Origin: Rhypophila decipiens
Taxonomy: Eukaryota; Ascomycota; Sordariomycetes; Sordariales; Naviculisporaceae
Direction of reading: 5' to 3'
Length of the DNA stretch: 64,000 nt
Assembly (NCBI GenBank): GCA_033297075.1
Contig: MU858049.1
Span: forward strand, 1 to 64,000
The number at the start of each line of letters is the position of its first letter. Position 1 is the first letter of the stretch. Shown here one piece after another: positions 11,869-23,222 of this stretch. The notes under the pieces are model-generated. The model was not told where the DNA came from and searched no databases. It saw nothing but the letters and a program-made list of their open reading frames with translations. Position numbers and translations under genes: made by a program.

Positions 11869-12676
11869 CTTGCGACCCGGAGGATTAGAAACATAAACGA
11901 GGATCCAAAGTATATATCGTCGACCCCAGTAACTTATGGGATGGATCAACGACGAACGGTATTTAACGGGCAGTATCACGGCATACACGGAATATATGCA
12001 TACAACAGGGCACAATTAAAGATGGCGGTTCGAATCCGAGGACCTCTGCGTTAGTTCTTCAAATCAACACCAGGCGATTCTCAAACGGACCTTACAGACA
12101 TCATATCCGGAGTTCTGAGAGATATGTACAAAATATATTACTGGAGCCACGCCCATTCCGAACAGAATGAGCACGCTCAAGAAGAAGCAGCTAAGCTGTT
12201 CTGAATATTACCTAAAGAGAACCACGAACAATAGAGCCGTCCAGCTGGCCTATATCCTGCCCATCCGTCTCACTCAGTGTCAGATGTGCCTGACTCTGAG
12301 GTGGTTGATACCTAGACCTTATAGCCAAGTCCTGGTACCGCCCTCCTCTCGAACATGTAAGACAGACCATAACCAAGCATATGAGAAATGCCCAATGCTC
12401 CCAGCTGTAACAAACAGCATCATTACGTATTGGGCGCAGGCGAAGGGGGTAAAGAAAGAGAAAAGCAAAACACGCCATAAGAACCCATGGACCCCTGTTG
12501 TACAAAAATCAAGACAGCAAGATCCTCGTCGACCCATCCTCATTAAATATCCAATTCTTGCCTGTCATATCCATTCATTTCCCATAATCCGTATCGTATA
12601 ACCCTTTTTCATTCCTTCATATCCTGCATGCCTAACCTTTGATCATGTCATGTTGATAGCCTAAGCCCTGATCCGC
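11869..12676. other. Convergent intergenic region
   Basis: Holds the 3' flanks of the Mim2-like gene (+) and the MARVEL-domain gene (-). I see no gene. A GGTTCGAATCC string near 12028 resembles a tRNA B box but has no matching stems. Confidence 0.5.
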
Positions 12677-13186
12677 CTAGACCCTAACCTGCGACATACC
12701 GGGGCCGCTTCTGACACTTCCGCCCGATCTCCGGAAGCTCATGAACTCGAAGAAGAGAGTAACGGCAAACAAGGCAAACAAAAACCACATAAAAGCAGCG
12801 CTGGCCTGGATCTCGCGGCAGCGCTTCTCGGTGTTTGGCGTACCGTATGCGATCCAGCTCCCATCGCGGACCCCGGGAGCAGCGCAGTTGACGGCACCCA
12901 GTTTCGCAGACAGGACTATGGCGTCGATAAATGTGAAGACTGTGGCGAATGCGTCCATCCCGAGGAGGGCGACTGGGATGGCGATGCGGTCGAGGAAGGT
13001 GGCTGCGAGACCGAAGATGGAGGCCAGCCATGAGACGACAATGACAAACATGGAGAAGTTGATTGCCGCCGTCGCGCTGCCAGCGGCATTCCAGTTCGTA
13101 GCAATGACGTTTCCGATAAGGGCCGTCAAGATGACGATGAAGAGGAGCTGCACAGCACGGAGGATGAGGGGTATTTTGTCCATCAT
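12677..13186 (-). CDS. NCE102: NCE102-like MARVEL-domain membrane protein
   Basis: Single-exon gene of 169 residues. Four hydrophobic segments are visible: about residues 8-30 (AVQLLFIVILTALIGNVIA), 43-65 (FSMFVIVVSWLASIFGLAATF), 70-93 (IPVALLGMDAFATVFTFIDAIVL) and 131-151 (FMWFLFALFAVTLFFEFM). The third loop contains two cysteines (NCAAPG and KRCREIQAS), as in fungal Nce102/Fhn1. Yeast Nce102 sits in eisosomes (MCC patches) of the plasma membrane and senses sphingolipids; that role is known for the family and inferred here. The C-terminus RRSGGSVRSGPGMSQVRV is short and basic. The start MMDKIP is well placed, with the first helix just after it. Other MARVEL proteins remain possible, but length and loop cysteines favour this group. 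Confidence 0.85.
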   Translation of the reverse strand: MMDKIPLILRAVQLLFIVILTALIGNVIATNWNAAGSATAAINFSMFVIVVSWLASIFGLAATFLDRIAIPVALLGMDAFATVFTFIDAIVLSAKLGAVNCAAPGVRDGSWIAYGTPNTEKRCREIQASAAFMWFLFALFAVTLFFEFMSFRRSGGSVRSGPGMSQVRV

Positions 13187-15356
13187 CTTGGCGGTTGTTT
13201 TGAGGGTATCGGTTTCAACGTGTTTCTTGTTCCTTTGCGAAGGGGTCTATCGAGAACGCAGAACAGTGGTCTGGTGACGAGGTGCGGGTAGGTTTTAAGG
13301 TCGAGACGGAATCGGAGATTTGTAGGAGGTTGTGGTTTCTTTGTTCTGCCCAAACCAGCTAACAGCTCTCGGATGTTTTGGTCAGAAGGGATATGGGACG
13401 AGCAAAGCTTGCAATGACTCGGTAGTTGGAGGTTCTGTGTGAGTATTTCAGTGTAGCTGTTTCAGGCAGGTACGTAGTATGTAATCGTTGGTTTATTAGT
13501 TGATGTGGAGGAAAAGCGTCTAGGGAGAAAATGGGCAGATCGACCACTACCATATATTGCGGGTTGGATCATGCTCTTTCTGGAAGAAGGATGAGCAAGC
13601 ATCATCGATTGACCAGGAGACAGGGCGCACCATCGATGTGGGGCCCATGACGAAGGTGTGGGGCGGAGCCACCCTTGTCCAGTTAGCGCGCTGGGCGACG
13701 AACTGGGGTGCAAATCGCTAACAGAGTGTGCGCATAATTCTCACCACCACGTGTTACTGGCTTCACAACAGCCATTCCCTCACCAGACAGCACAAACACT
13801 TTGACCCAATCCTCGTTCCAGGAACCAAGCGAAACAAAACATCGAGCTGGTGAAGACCCAAAAAAAGCCACATCGATATCGACCATCCCGACCGGAAACT
13901 TTAATGAGACGTTCGGGAATATATTCGTGGTTTCCAGTCCAACAGCCTCTCACAGATCTAGAGGTTTCCATGGTGAAAAATGCAATGCAGCATGAGGTGC
14001 ATAAGAGTGGCGGGCGGGGGACGCGCCATGTGCCGACTTCAACCGTTGACCGGGAAGCGATGTGGCACACCTCTGAAAGTCTCCCCAACTGCCGCAGCAT
14101 GCGTATCTTGGGTTGACCGATGATTCGATGTCGACGTCTTCATCAGGGCTTGTTCCTTTGACTTCTGCCGCCGCAGCGGTCCACCATCCACTGATGCCAG
14201 TCCCTCCAGAAGACCGGCCAAAAACTCGATCTCTTGCATTGATGCAACCTCTTTACAGATAATATTATGTCAACCAACCTGCTCGAGGTGTTTCACATGG
14301 GACCGAGTAGGATTCCGACAACCACTCATCATAAGCTCCTAGGAGACCTCGAAACAAGAAGTTGCTTGCGATTCGTTTAACTTAGCGGTACCCATAGAAT
14401 GGGGGCGATGCAGAAACTGTTCCACAGTATCCGGTTGGAAACTTGACAACTTACAAGGCAGAGAAGCCTCTGCCAGAGCGTCGCCAGTTTGAATCGGTCA
14501 CAAGGACTACACAGGAGCCTTGGGATGGACGATGAGTCCAATGAAACCGAATAACCTATTTCGGGATCCGCGGAAATTCTTCGTTGCAAGAATGCCGAGT
14601 TCGCACTGCCGTTCACGACCAATCCGCTTAGAGGTTGAAAAATCAATATCATCGGTTTGGCCTACCTATACATCCTCAATGAGACAGTACGCGGCCGGCG
14701 CGCTCCGTCTGCAGGTAGTGCGGGGGGTATATATGTGACGATAATATTGACTCGAGATTTTCTTCAGTGGCGGTTGCCATGTTAACGTTGTTCCCGATCT
14801 CTTTATTATTATCAGAAGCCGAAAACCATGAGAAATGGGAAAGGCTTCGAGAGCGACCTTATTCTCTGGTCTAATTAGAGCGTAATCTCTTGGGGCGAAA
14901 TTTTACAAGGAAGAGATCAACAGAGTCATACTCAACGGCAGTCAAGAATAGGGGGTCAAAATAGTGGTGGGAAAAGCGATGATTCTATTCAACTATGACT
15001 GGGGAAAACAAGTCCTTATACGGATATAACTACATTGAATGGCCAGTTTCCGAGCCTACCCGAGGCCAATTCGGCTCTTCTAAACTGCTTTGAAATCAAC
15101 GAATTCTAGATGTTCAAAGTGGCCGTATGGTAGCCAGATTTAGGCCAATAGGCCCCCCTTATTCGGGGAGCCGGCCACCGGCCACGCCAGCATCAGTTCG
15201 GCCAGTACTATTCCCGCGGCCTCTAGAACCACCGTCTCCCTAGCTAAAACCGCTATCTTGGCCTTCCCATCTCATCACATATTCGAGTTCAGCTTAACCA
15301 TCAGACTGAAGTACCGTAGTATTTGTCTTACAATTATTGGATCAAACCATCCAGAC
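13187..15356. other. 2.2-kb divergent intergenic region
   Basis: Lies between the NCE102-like gene (-) and the FAD oxidoreductase gene (+), so it should contain both promoters. Several overlapping short frames exist, none protein-like. The part from about 14750 to 15110 is AT-rich. I see no mobile element. Confidence 0.5.
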
Positions 15357-17232
15357 ATGGCGACCTCCAACATTGCTTGCTCTTCCGTTCAGGCTCAGTC
15401 ACCGCCCGCTATCTCGGTGTTCAGAGAAGGAGGTCAAATTCACTCGGGAAGAGATGCAGATTCAGATTCAGATCCGAATTCGACTTCAGTCCCGGCTGGA
15501 CTACCGTCGGCAAACCCGACCAAGTCGTACTGGCTTCAGAATCTGTCGCCAGTTCTGGAGGGACATAGAACCACGCCGGAACTACCTGCCGAAGCAGATG
15601 TGGTTGTTGTGGGGAGTGGAATTACGGGGGCCTTTGCGGCTTGGTTTCTGAAAATGGGCGTTGATTCGGGCCTCGATGATGGTCTTGAGGCGGAGGAGGA
15701 CGATGATTTGTATAAACGGAAGAGGGAAACCCAGACTGTGGTTATGCTTGAAGCCAGGGAAGCATGTTCTGGAGCTACTGGACGGGTGAGTTCTTGATAT
15801 TTCATTCTCGAAACTAAGCAAAGACAAGCTCCAAGACTCACAAAGTCTCATGCAGAACGGCGGGCACTGCCAACCTCAAGTCTACAGTATCTCCCCAACC
15901 AGCGCCGAATTCGAGCTCGGGACATACCACTTCTTAGAAAAGCTCATCAAGAAGTATGATATTCCCTGCGACTGGGTCAGCCAAAGTGGCGTGCACGCAT
16001 TCCTCTCGCAGGATGTATTTGATTTTGCCAAAGACAGTGTCGAAGACCTCGAGACAACACATCCTCATCTGGCAGCCCAAGTGACAGTCATTTGCCCCAA
16101 TAAAACAGATCCTCAATCCCCCGACGCACAAGCGAAGAACATAAAGCCACAGCCAAAGCAAACCCTCTCCTCTCTTCGAATCCCACACGCAAAAGGGGCC
16201 ATCATCCAACAGCACGCCGCGTCTCTCTGGCCATACAAGCTCGTCTCCTGGCTCCTGGAACACCTCCTCTCAAAATTCACATCCGACGAGTTCAACCTCC
16301 AGACCAACACTCCAGTGACTTCTCTTCGTCGCGCGTCTCGGTCTGATATTCCAACTACTACCGATGGGAACAAGCGTCAATGGCTCTTGAGCACACCGCG
16401 GGGAACTATCCTCGCCAACAAGGTCATTCTCGCCACAAACGGGTACACCTCCCACTTGCTCCCCAAGATGAGCGACTTGATTGTCCCTGTCAGGGGGCAG
16501 GTTGCTGCACTGGTACCTCCTGCTTTCTCTCAAAGTACAACACAGGAAGAAGAAATAGCCAAATTAGAGCACACATATCTATACGTCGCCAGCGAACCCG
16601 GCGAGGAAGGGCACAACACCAAAGAAGATTACCTCATTCAACGACCGATTAGGTCAGGCGAGCAAACCAAAAGAGGACCAGGGGAATACATATTCGGCGG
16701 CGGGCGTGACTTTGCCTCCTCGCCAGCCTACGGCCTCGGTGAATGGCGGGATGATTCCATCGACCGAGACGTCAGTACATATCTTAGAGGACATCTCTCC
16801 CCGCCGCTGGACTTACGTCCTGATATACCGAATAATGATGAGGAGGATACTATCAATGACAAGTCCTTGACACAAGGACTGGAAGCCAGCTACCAGTGGA
16901 CCGGCGTCATGGGTTTTACTCGTGACGGGCATCCTCTCGTCGGGCCCGTCCCCGCCAGTCTCGTACCTGACGCTGATTCAAATAATTATGGCACTCTAAA
17001 CGAGAATGAAGCAGCTCGGGCAGAGCAGGGCAAAGGAGGGGCAATGGGCGACGGTGAAGGAGTATGGATATGTGCAGGGTACAACGGACACGGGATGCCC
17101 GTTGCGGCGCTGTCTGCTCGGGCAATCGTAGAGCAAGTCTTGGGGCTGTCATCGCCGTCCTCAAGACGCCGCGGCGCAGAGGCATTACCTAGAGAGTTTT
17201 ATTTCACGGAGGAGCGTGTGAAACTCACTTGA
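15357..17232 (+). CDS. FAD-dependent oxidoreductase, DAO superfamily
   Basis: Two exons, 15357-15785 and 15856-17232, with a 70-nt phase-0 intron (GTGAGT, ATGCAG), give 601 residues. The FAD-binding Rossmann motif is VVVVGSGITGAFAAWFL at residues 82-98. A second flavin motif, ACSGATGRNGGHCQP, spans the exon junction, which confirms the splice. The C-terminal flavin motif is GFTRDGHPLVGPV, then WICAGYNGHGMPVAALSARAIVEQVLG. This matches fungal FAD-dependent amino acid oxidase-like proteins (glycine/sarcosine oxidase and GlpD relatives), but the substrate is unknown. Two features are unusual: an 80-residue polar N-terminal extension without a clear signal peptide, and a 30-residue acidic insertion (GLEAEEDDDLYKRKRE) between the first and second Rossmann strands. 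The start ATG at 15357 is preferred over an upstream TTG in the same frame. Confidence 0.88.
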
Positions 17233-17607
17233 GAGCATAGCCCGAGTGCCAGCGGGCCAGATAAGTTTGTTTACTTCGTTGCTTTCCAAGGAGGCGTAGA
17301 GATTCGAGGCATCGATCAGACAGCGATGCATTCAGCGGGCTACTCTCTGATCCAAAGTGGTAGATTAATTTCTCAAGGTCCTGGGTTGAATTGGTATTTC
17401 CAAACCAAGAGGACAGGAATAAAGGCTTCCCCTGTATACCCTACAAGAGACAAATGAATCGCCAAGAAGAATATCATCTATGCCCATACAAAACTCCTAT
17501 TTGCAATTGCAATTCGCAGCCCTATGTTGCGACGCCTTGCTTGCCAATTATGCTAGTTGTTCATGCTGGTCTCTAAAACAATCTACCGCCAGTTTTTTCG
17601 ACTCGGC
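17233..17607. other. Convergent intergenic region
   Basis: Short stretch holding the 3' flanks of the FAD oxidoreductase (+) and the BAR-SH3 gene (-). Nothing else visible. Confidence 0.5.
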
Positions 17608-19093
17608 CTAGCTATTGAGTTTCACGTAATTTCCTGCGGGCACAAAGAGTTAGCGGCAACTATGACATGATCACGGTCCTATTTACTTACCAGGAAACTG
17701 TCCCTCCTTTCCACTCAGCCGCCCCACCCACCACTCGTTCTCATTCTTAGTCCTCGTCACGATCTCAATCACATCTCCGGCCCTAAAGCTCAAGTCACCC
17801 TCGGCTTGTGCACTATAATCGTACAAGGCGGTCACGGTTTCCACAGTCTTCTTGGCCGCGAACTGCGCAGGCTTGGGCTTCGGCGGTGGGGGCTTTGGCT
17901 TTGCCTTCACGGCAGCAGCTGCTGATAGTGAGCTCGGCTTCGGGCTTGTTACTGACGGGGCGTGTGATGCCGTCGCCATTACCGGAGTGTACGGCGGAGG
18001 AGGATGTTTCTCGTCACTCTCTTGGCGCTGCCAAGGTCGAGTCGCGGCTGGTACCGATGGCGTTGAGGAGGACGAGGGCCCGGCTTCGAGCAAGCCTTGG
18101 GGTTGCGACGATTCCAATGCAGGACGGGCAGCGCCAGGGCCGTATTTGGGTGGCCGCTTCATGCCCGATGTCTTGAACTTGACGATCGAGAGCTTTTCCG
18201 CTTGCTCCTGAATATCGCCCCGCTTCTTGTAGAAGGCGTCCTCCACGTCCAGCGTCAGGTCAAAGTATCCAATATCGCATTGTTGCATGCGCTCGTGCAG
18301 TGTGTAGAAAATATTCAGCTGCATGTAGTAGAAAGACTGGAAGAGCGGCTGGATAAAGTCTCGTTCGAGCTTGAACAGTTTGGGAAGCTCGTCCTTGAGC
18401 AGGTCATTGAAGTAGTTGAACTCCTGTGTCGCAACCTCAACATCGTTCTCAGCCTTCCACAACGCCTTTTCATCTTTTGCTGTCTTGTCTTTCTTTTCCT
18501 GGAGCTTCTTCAACGTCGCACGGTGCCGATCATAATCAAGCTGTTTGTGGTCGCGCTTCGTCGCTGTCTTTCTGATAACCTTTATAACGTCGAGGAGCTC
18601 GTTTGCTGGGCGGATTACCCTAGTATCAATCATTTCCAGTTCTGGAGCCAGTGTCTCCTGAAGTTCCTTAACGACGGCCTCGTACTCTTCACATGCGCGA
18701 ATACCTTCAATGTTTCCATGAAGAACGAGCGAGTCGGGATCCGACATGCGGCCACTGATTGGTTTGTAAATCTCTGTCATGGCCTTGGAAAACTCGATCT
18801 GATGGTTGAGCATGCCGTTGATGGCCTCGAAGTACTTTTTGCTTTCATCGTGGAGGTGCTTGGTCTCAGCCTCAAGTTCTTGGAACCTCCGCTCGGCGTC
18901 GATATAGATTGGATCTTTGGTATGCTCTCCGATGTTGAACTTGGACTTCAGTTGTTGAGGCGCCTGTTGTTTGCCGCAGAGCCGTTAGAATGTTTGTTGG
19001 CTTGCATCTTGACCTGGACCCAGGAAGGGGGAGGGATTGCGGGGCCGTAGAACCTACCCGAATGACGCTCTTCTGGAAGCCCCGGAAACTCAT
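17608..19093 (-). CDS. RVS167: BAR-SH3 protein, Rvs167/Hob1 type (amphiphysin-like)
   Basis: Membrane-curving protein of endocytosis and actin patches. Exons 19093-19058, 18963-17691 and 17633-17608 give 444 residues. The introns are 94 and 57 nt. The N-terminus MSFRGFQKSVIRAPQQLKSK is the classic N-BAR amphipathic start. The BAR domain runs to about residue 240 and includes DPIYIDAERRFQELEAETKHLHDESKKY, DRHRATLKKLQEKKDKTAKDEKALWKAE and FIQPLFQSFYYMQLNIFYTLHERM. A disordered linker rich in Ser, Pro and Ala (PPPPYTP, PPPPKPKP) follows. The C-terminal SH3 domain (about 385-444) reads TALYDYSAQAEGDLSFRAGD, then NEWWVGRLSGKEGQFPGNYVKL, so ALYDY, WW and the PxNYV box are all present. The last 26-nt exon supplies the NYVKL end, which verifies the final junction. 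The gene is divergent from NFS1. Confidence 0.95.
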
Positions 19094-19984
19094 GCTCTCT
19101 AAAGTTTTGCGAAATCGATCTACAGTCTAACAGTGTAGGGGCTAGCCTGGATATCTCTGCGCGAGTAATTAAGTGCGTGAAGAATAGGGGGAAAAAGATA
19201 GTGTAGTGGAAGTGATGTGAGCAAGCAACAGCGAGAAGAGAAATCTCGTCGTTTGAATTGTGGCTCAACGGCGAGGGTTGCACCTTGAGGTCTCCAGCGG
19301 GTTTTTGGGTGACGAAGATTGCCGGTCCAGGGGAGGCGGAGTAACACAGACTCGTCAGCGGGTTCCGTCTTGGCTGAGGTCAAGGCTTGAAGTTCACTGG
19401 CAGGCTTCCAGCTTCTTGGACCGGCGCTGTCAGGAGTGCGAGATGCCGCTCGGGTGTGGCGCTGCTTTCAGGTGATCCCGATTATCGTGTCGTCAACAGC
19501 ATTCGTAAGCACTGTAGGAGAGCAGCGGAGTTGACGGCCAGATAGTATAAATTTAATGTACAACCGAGTGTTGAAAACGTCTGGATTAGAAATTTCGTGG
19601 CACTCTGATTCAACGTTAAAATGGCTGTTTGCAGAAGGGCTCGCAATGATGCAGTACGATTACAGCGACCAGCCTCGACATGTGCCTGCTGAAGGGTAAT
19701 CCCGTTTTCATTTTCATGTGGCTGACAGCGTCATCGCACTCCCAAAAACTGGGAGCGTCATGAGGTGGGGTACTATCTGAAATCGGCCCCTGATTGGCCG
19801 GCTCTGCAGCTTTATCGCCGACGCCCTCCGATCTTCCGACCTACCGCCAAGAGCAGATAACCCGTAGTCCGTAATCCATAATCATCGGAAAATCGTCAAA
19901 ACCGAAAGCTTGCTCCCAGCCTCCCTCCCGCTCCGATCAAACTTTTCTTTTCACTCCACCTATGGCCATAAATTCTCCTCTATC
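19094..19984. other. Divergent promoter region, RVS167-like / NFS1
   Basis: About 890 bases separating two divergent genes. An inverted CCAAT box (GATTGG) lies near 19792, roughly 190 bases before the NFS1 start. No gene-like frame is present. Confidence 0.5.
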
Positions 19985-21791
19985 ATGGCCAACATCGCAC
20001 CATCAGTCTTAAGACAGGCGTCGCGCCTGGCATCAAAGTCGGCCATTTCTACAGCTTCCCGTCGCAGTGCGTGGCCTTTATCCCGGGTGGCGACCACCCG
20101 TGTCCAGAACGATGCTACATCATCCAGATCCTATGTGACGGACTCGAGGCGTGACCATGCCCAAGTACAGGTCGACACTGCCATTAAGTTGGACAAGAAG
20201 GAGTTCGAGAAAGCTGGTCTCGCGATGAGCGGCCAGAATGGCTCGGATGTCCACGTCAGTCCCATGGCGGGTAAGTCTTCATATTGCCTCCGGCAGTCAG
20301 CTCTGCGTCGACTCGATCCACGATGCTAACGAACATCAGATGTGCTCGCACAGGCCACCGTGATGGACGAAGGTCAACGGCCAATCTATTTGGATATGCA
20401 GGCAACGACTCCGCTTGACCCTAGAGTTCTTGATGCAATGCTTCCCTTCTATACCGGCTTCTACGGCAACCCTCACTCCCGGACACATGCCTACGGATGG
20501 GAAAGTGAGAAAGCCGTTGAGGATGCTCGGCAACATATCGCCACTCTCATTGGCGCAGACCCAAAAGAAATCATCTTCACAAGTGGCGCGACCGAGAGCA
20601 ACAACATGAGCATCAAGGGCGTAGCGAGATTTTTCGGCAGGTCCGGAAAGAAGAGGCACATCATCACCAGTCAAACGGAACACAAGTGTGTCCTCGACAG
20701 CTGCAGGCATCTCCAAGATGAAGGCTTCGAGGTGACATATCTGCCTGTGCAGCACAACGGATTGGTAGACCTCAAAGTGCTTGAAGATGCCATCCGGCCC
20801 GACACCGCACTTGTCAGCATTATGGCAGTAAACAACGAGATCGGTGTCATCCAGCCTCTGGAGAAGATTGGCAAGATGTGCCGGGAAAAGAAGGTCTTTT
20901 TCCACACTGACGCGGCTCAGGCCGTCGGCAAGCTTCCGCTCGACGTTAATGCCATGAACATCGACCTGATGTCTATTTCGTCCCACAAGATCTACGGACC
21001 CAAGGGTATTGGGGCTTGCTACGTCCGCCGTCGGCCGAGAGTGAGATTGGACCCCATCATCAGCGGCGGAGGACAAGAACGTGGATTGCGAAGTGGCACT
21101 CTAGCGCCGGCGCTGGTTGTTGGTTTTGGAGAAGCCTGCCGTATCGCCAAAGAGGAGATGGAGGTACGTTCAATCAACGTTTTCTTGATTTCCACCCCGT
21201 ACCCCTTTTGTGATGATCTGCTATACATGCATGGCTTTCTGAAGTCCCGTGACACGGACTCCTTGTTGAGAGACAGCACCTTTTCTGATTCCATTCTTGA
21301 ACTGTACCTTTTGTCTTCACATATCACTGTTCATGGCGGGTTGCTAACCAGGATGCCGAACCCTACAGTACGATTCGAAAAGGATCAAGGCCCTCTCAGA
21401 CCGGCTGCTCAGTGGCCTTCTTTCCATGGAGCACACCACGCAGAACGGCGATCACGAGCAGTTTTATCCTGGCTGCGTCAATGTCTCGTTCGCCTACGTC
21501 GAAGGAGAATCCTTGCTCATGGCGTTGAAGGATATTGCTCTGTCTTCGGGAAGCGCTTGCACATCGGCATCGCTCGAGCCCAGCTACGTTCTCCGCGCGC
21601 TTGGAAACAGCGACGAGAGCGCCCACTCCAGTATCAGATTTGGTATCGGCCGGTTCACTACCGAACAGGAGATCGACTACGTTCTCAAGGCCGTGACGGA
21701 GAGAGTAGGGTTTTTGAGAGAGTTGAGCCCCTTGTGGGAGTTGGTGCAAGAGGGTGTTGACCTCAATACCATCGAATGGAGCCAGCATTAA
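19985..21791 (+). CDS. NFS1: Mitochondrial cysteine desulfurase
   Basis: PLP-dependent enzyme that takes sulfur from L-cysteine for Fe-S cluster assembly on the scaffold in mitochondria. Exons 19985-20270, 20340-21163 and 21369-21791 give 510 residues; introns are 69 and 205 nt. The first ~60 residues are rich in Arg, Ser and Ala with few acids ([19 protein letters not shown]), typical of a matrix-targeting peptide. The class V aminotransferase core starts at [20 protein letters not shown]. Key residues are visible: H210 in SQTEHKC, the PLP lysine K312 in [12 protein letters not shown], and the persulfide cysteine C434 in [36 protein letters not shown] completes the fold. The third exon must begin at TAC after CCCTACAG; the earlier AG at CTAACCAG shifts the frame. 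The ATG at 19985 is preferred over an upstream TTG. Confidence 0.96.
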
Positions 21792-22658
21792 ACACAGAGT
21801 GGCTAGATCGAGATGGGCGCTCCGAACTGGGAACAGTTCGGGTGTATGAGCAACAATGAATAGGTTCAGGTGACGAACAACAAACTGTATATTACTTTGT
21901 ATTTAATTGGCGACGTGGCTTTTTTTCTCTGTTCCAAACGGAATGGCTTGATACCAAGGGCGGAATGATGACAATGAACAAGATTGCTTTTTGGTTGGAC
22001 ACCGCTGCTCGGCGAATCACTTACGCTCGGCCTGGAAACGATTTCATAGGATGGAACTGACTGCATTCAATTGGCTTGCTGTAGGGTACATACCTTCCTT
22101 GTGGTCTCAAAAAGTTACTGTTCACCTCCCTCATGAGCATCTCCAGTCACTCGTGGACTTGGAGCGTGAGAGCGTTTGAACCTCAATTCTGAGTTGCGTT
22201 ATCCCCTCAACATTCGAGGCATTGTGAAAACCAGGGCGATTGATAACGCTGCTGAACTACCGCCCCATCGTCTGGGTAGTTCAGAACTCCAGATACGATG
22301 CAAAGGCTCCCCCTTCACCGTCGATGGCTCAGCGAGGTGTAACACCCTGTTTCTCGGAGTAAGAGAAACTAGATACAAATATAGCATCTTGAATCAACGT
22401 CTGGATTGTGCAACCGAGTACATTGTAGTACGTTGCAGGTGATGCATACTGACAAGTTGGTCTTTCCGAATTCCCGATAGAATGAGGCAATACAAACCCG
22501 GATTGCCAGTGAGGTCCACTTGAATGACCAGGTCGACCCATTCACCCGGTAATGCCTTCCTTTGCGGTGTTCCGATTCTGTTTTGTGGCCTGTCGTGATC
22601 GGATCGCAATTTTGCGGCACTTCTTTGCATGGTGTTTGTGGTTTGGCAGGTGCCCGCT

Positions 22659-22729
22659 ATGATGTCATATCCCGGCCCGGGAAGTCATAAGGCTGACTTC
22701 CAGTGGCCTTTCTCAGCTTATGACATCAT
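22659..22729. promoter_or_regulatory. Cluster of nested palindromes with CRE-like arms
   Basis: Three symmetrical elements in 71 bases. An 11-bp inverted repeat has arms ATGATGTCATA (22659-22669) and TATGACATCAT (22719-22729) that contain CRE/AP-1-like TGATGTCA and TGACATCA. Between them are a 13-base palindrome TCCCGGCCCGGGA (22670-22682) and a hairpin GAAGTCA-TAAGGC-TGACTTC (22681-22700). It lies about 500 bases upstream of the CsbD-like start codon. A bZIP-binding role is inference from the motif alone. Confidence 0.6.
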
Positions 22730-23024
22730 CCACCAACAGGACGGAAGCCAACCATGAGTCGGAAGGCAGTGGGCATCATGCAACTGTGTAAGCTGATTGG
22801 CTCATTGTGATGCTGTCAGGTCCCTTCTTTGAGACAGACCCTGAAGGAACATGAGAGCCTTCCGGGTTCATCGTGAATTCTGTATCGATCCTGAGACTTG
22901 GCAGGGGACCTTCCTGGAGGTTCTTTCTGTTCCACCCAGATTTTGTCATGTGAAACCTTTGTGATCTTTCCCTCCCCGGTGACGAGAGAGAATGGGGCCT
23001 CTCCAGCTCCCCATCAATAACAAC

Positions 23025-23031
23025 TATAAAG
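23025..23031 (+). promoter_or_regulatory. Probable TATA box of CsbD-like gene
   Basis: TATAAAG about 190 bases before the start codon, followed by a C/A- and T-rich leader. Placement is typical of highly induced fungal genes. This is inference from sequence and position only. Confidence 0.45.
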
Positions 23032-23222
23032 CAAGGCCTTTTTTTTGTCCTGCCACTCTCAACCAAACACTCTTCCAACCACACACTCATCGAATTCACC
23101 TTGACAAGGCACTTTTGACGATCGATCTTTGATAATCCATCAATTCTATCACGATCATCATCGCAACCGATCAATTCTACCTACACGAGCATCACCCATC
23201 ATCAAACCAACAACCATACACC

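Larger units (their letters stand above)
21792..23222. other. Intergenic, 3' of NFS1 and promoter of CsbD-like gene
   Basis: About 1.4 kb. The right half holds the promoter of the next gene: nested palindromes (22659-22729), an AGGGG stress-type element at 22913-22917, a TATA-like TATAAAG at 23025 and a C/A-rich leader. No gene-like frame is present. Confidence 0.55.

Noticed and set aside
12026..12045. GGTTCGAATCC string resembling a tRNA B box
   Set aside because: The T-arm stem does not pair, and no A box, anticodon arm or acceptor stem is found upstream.
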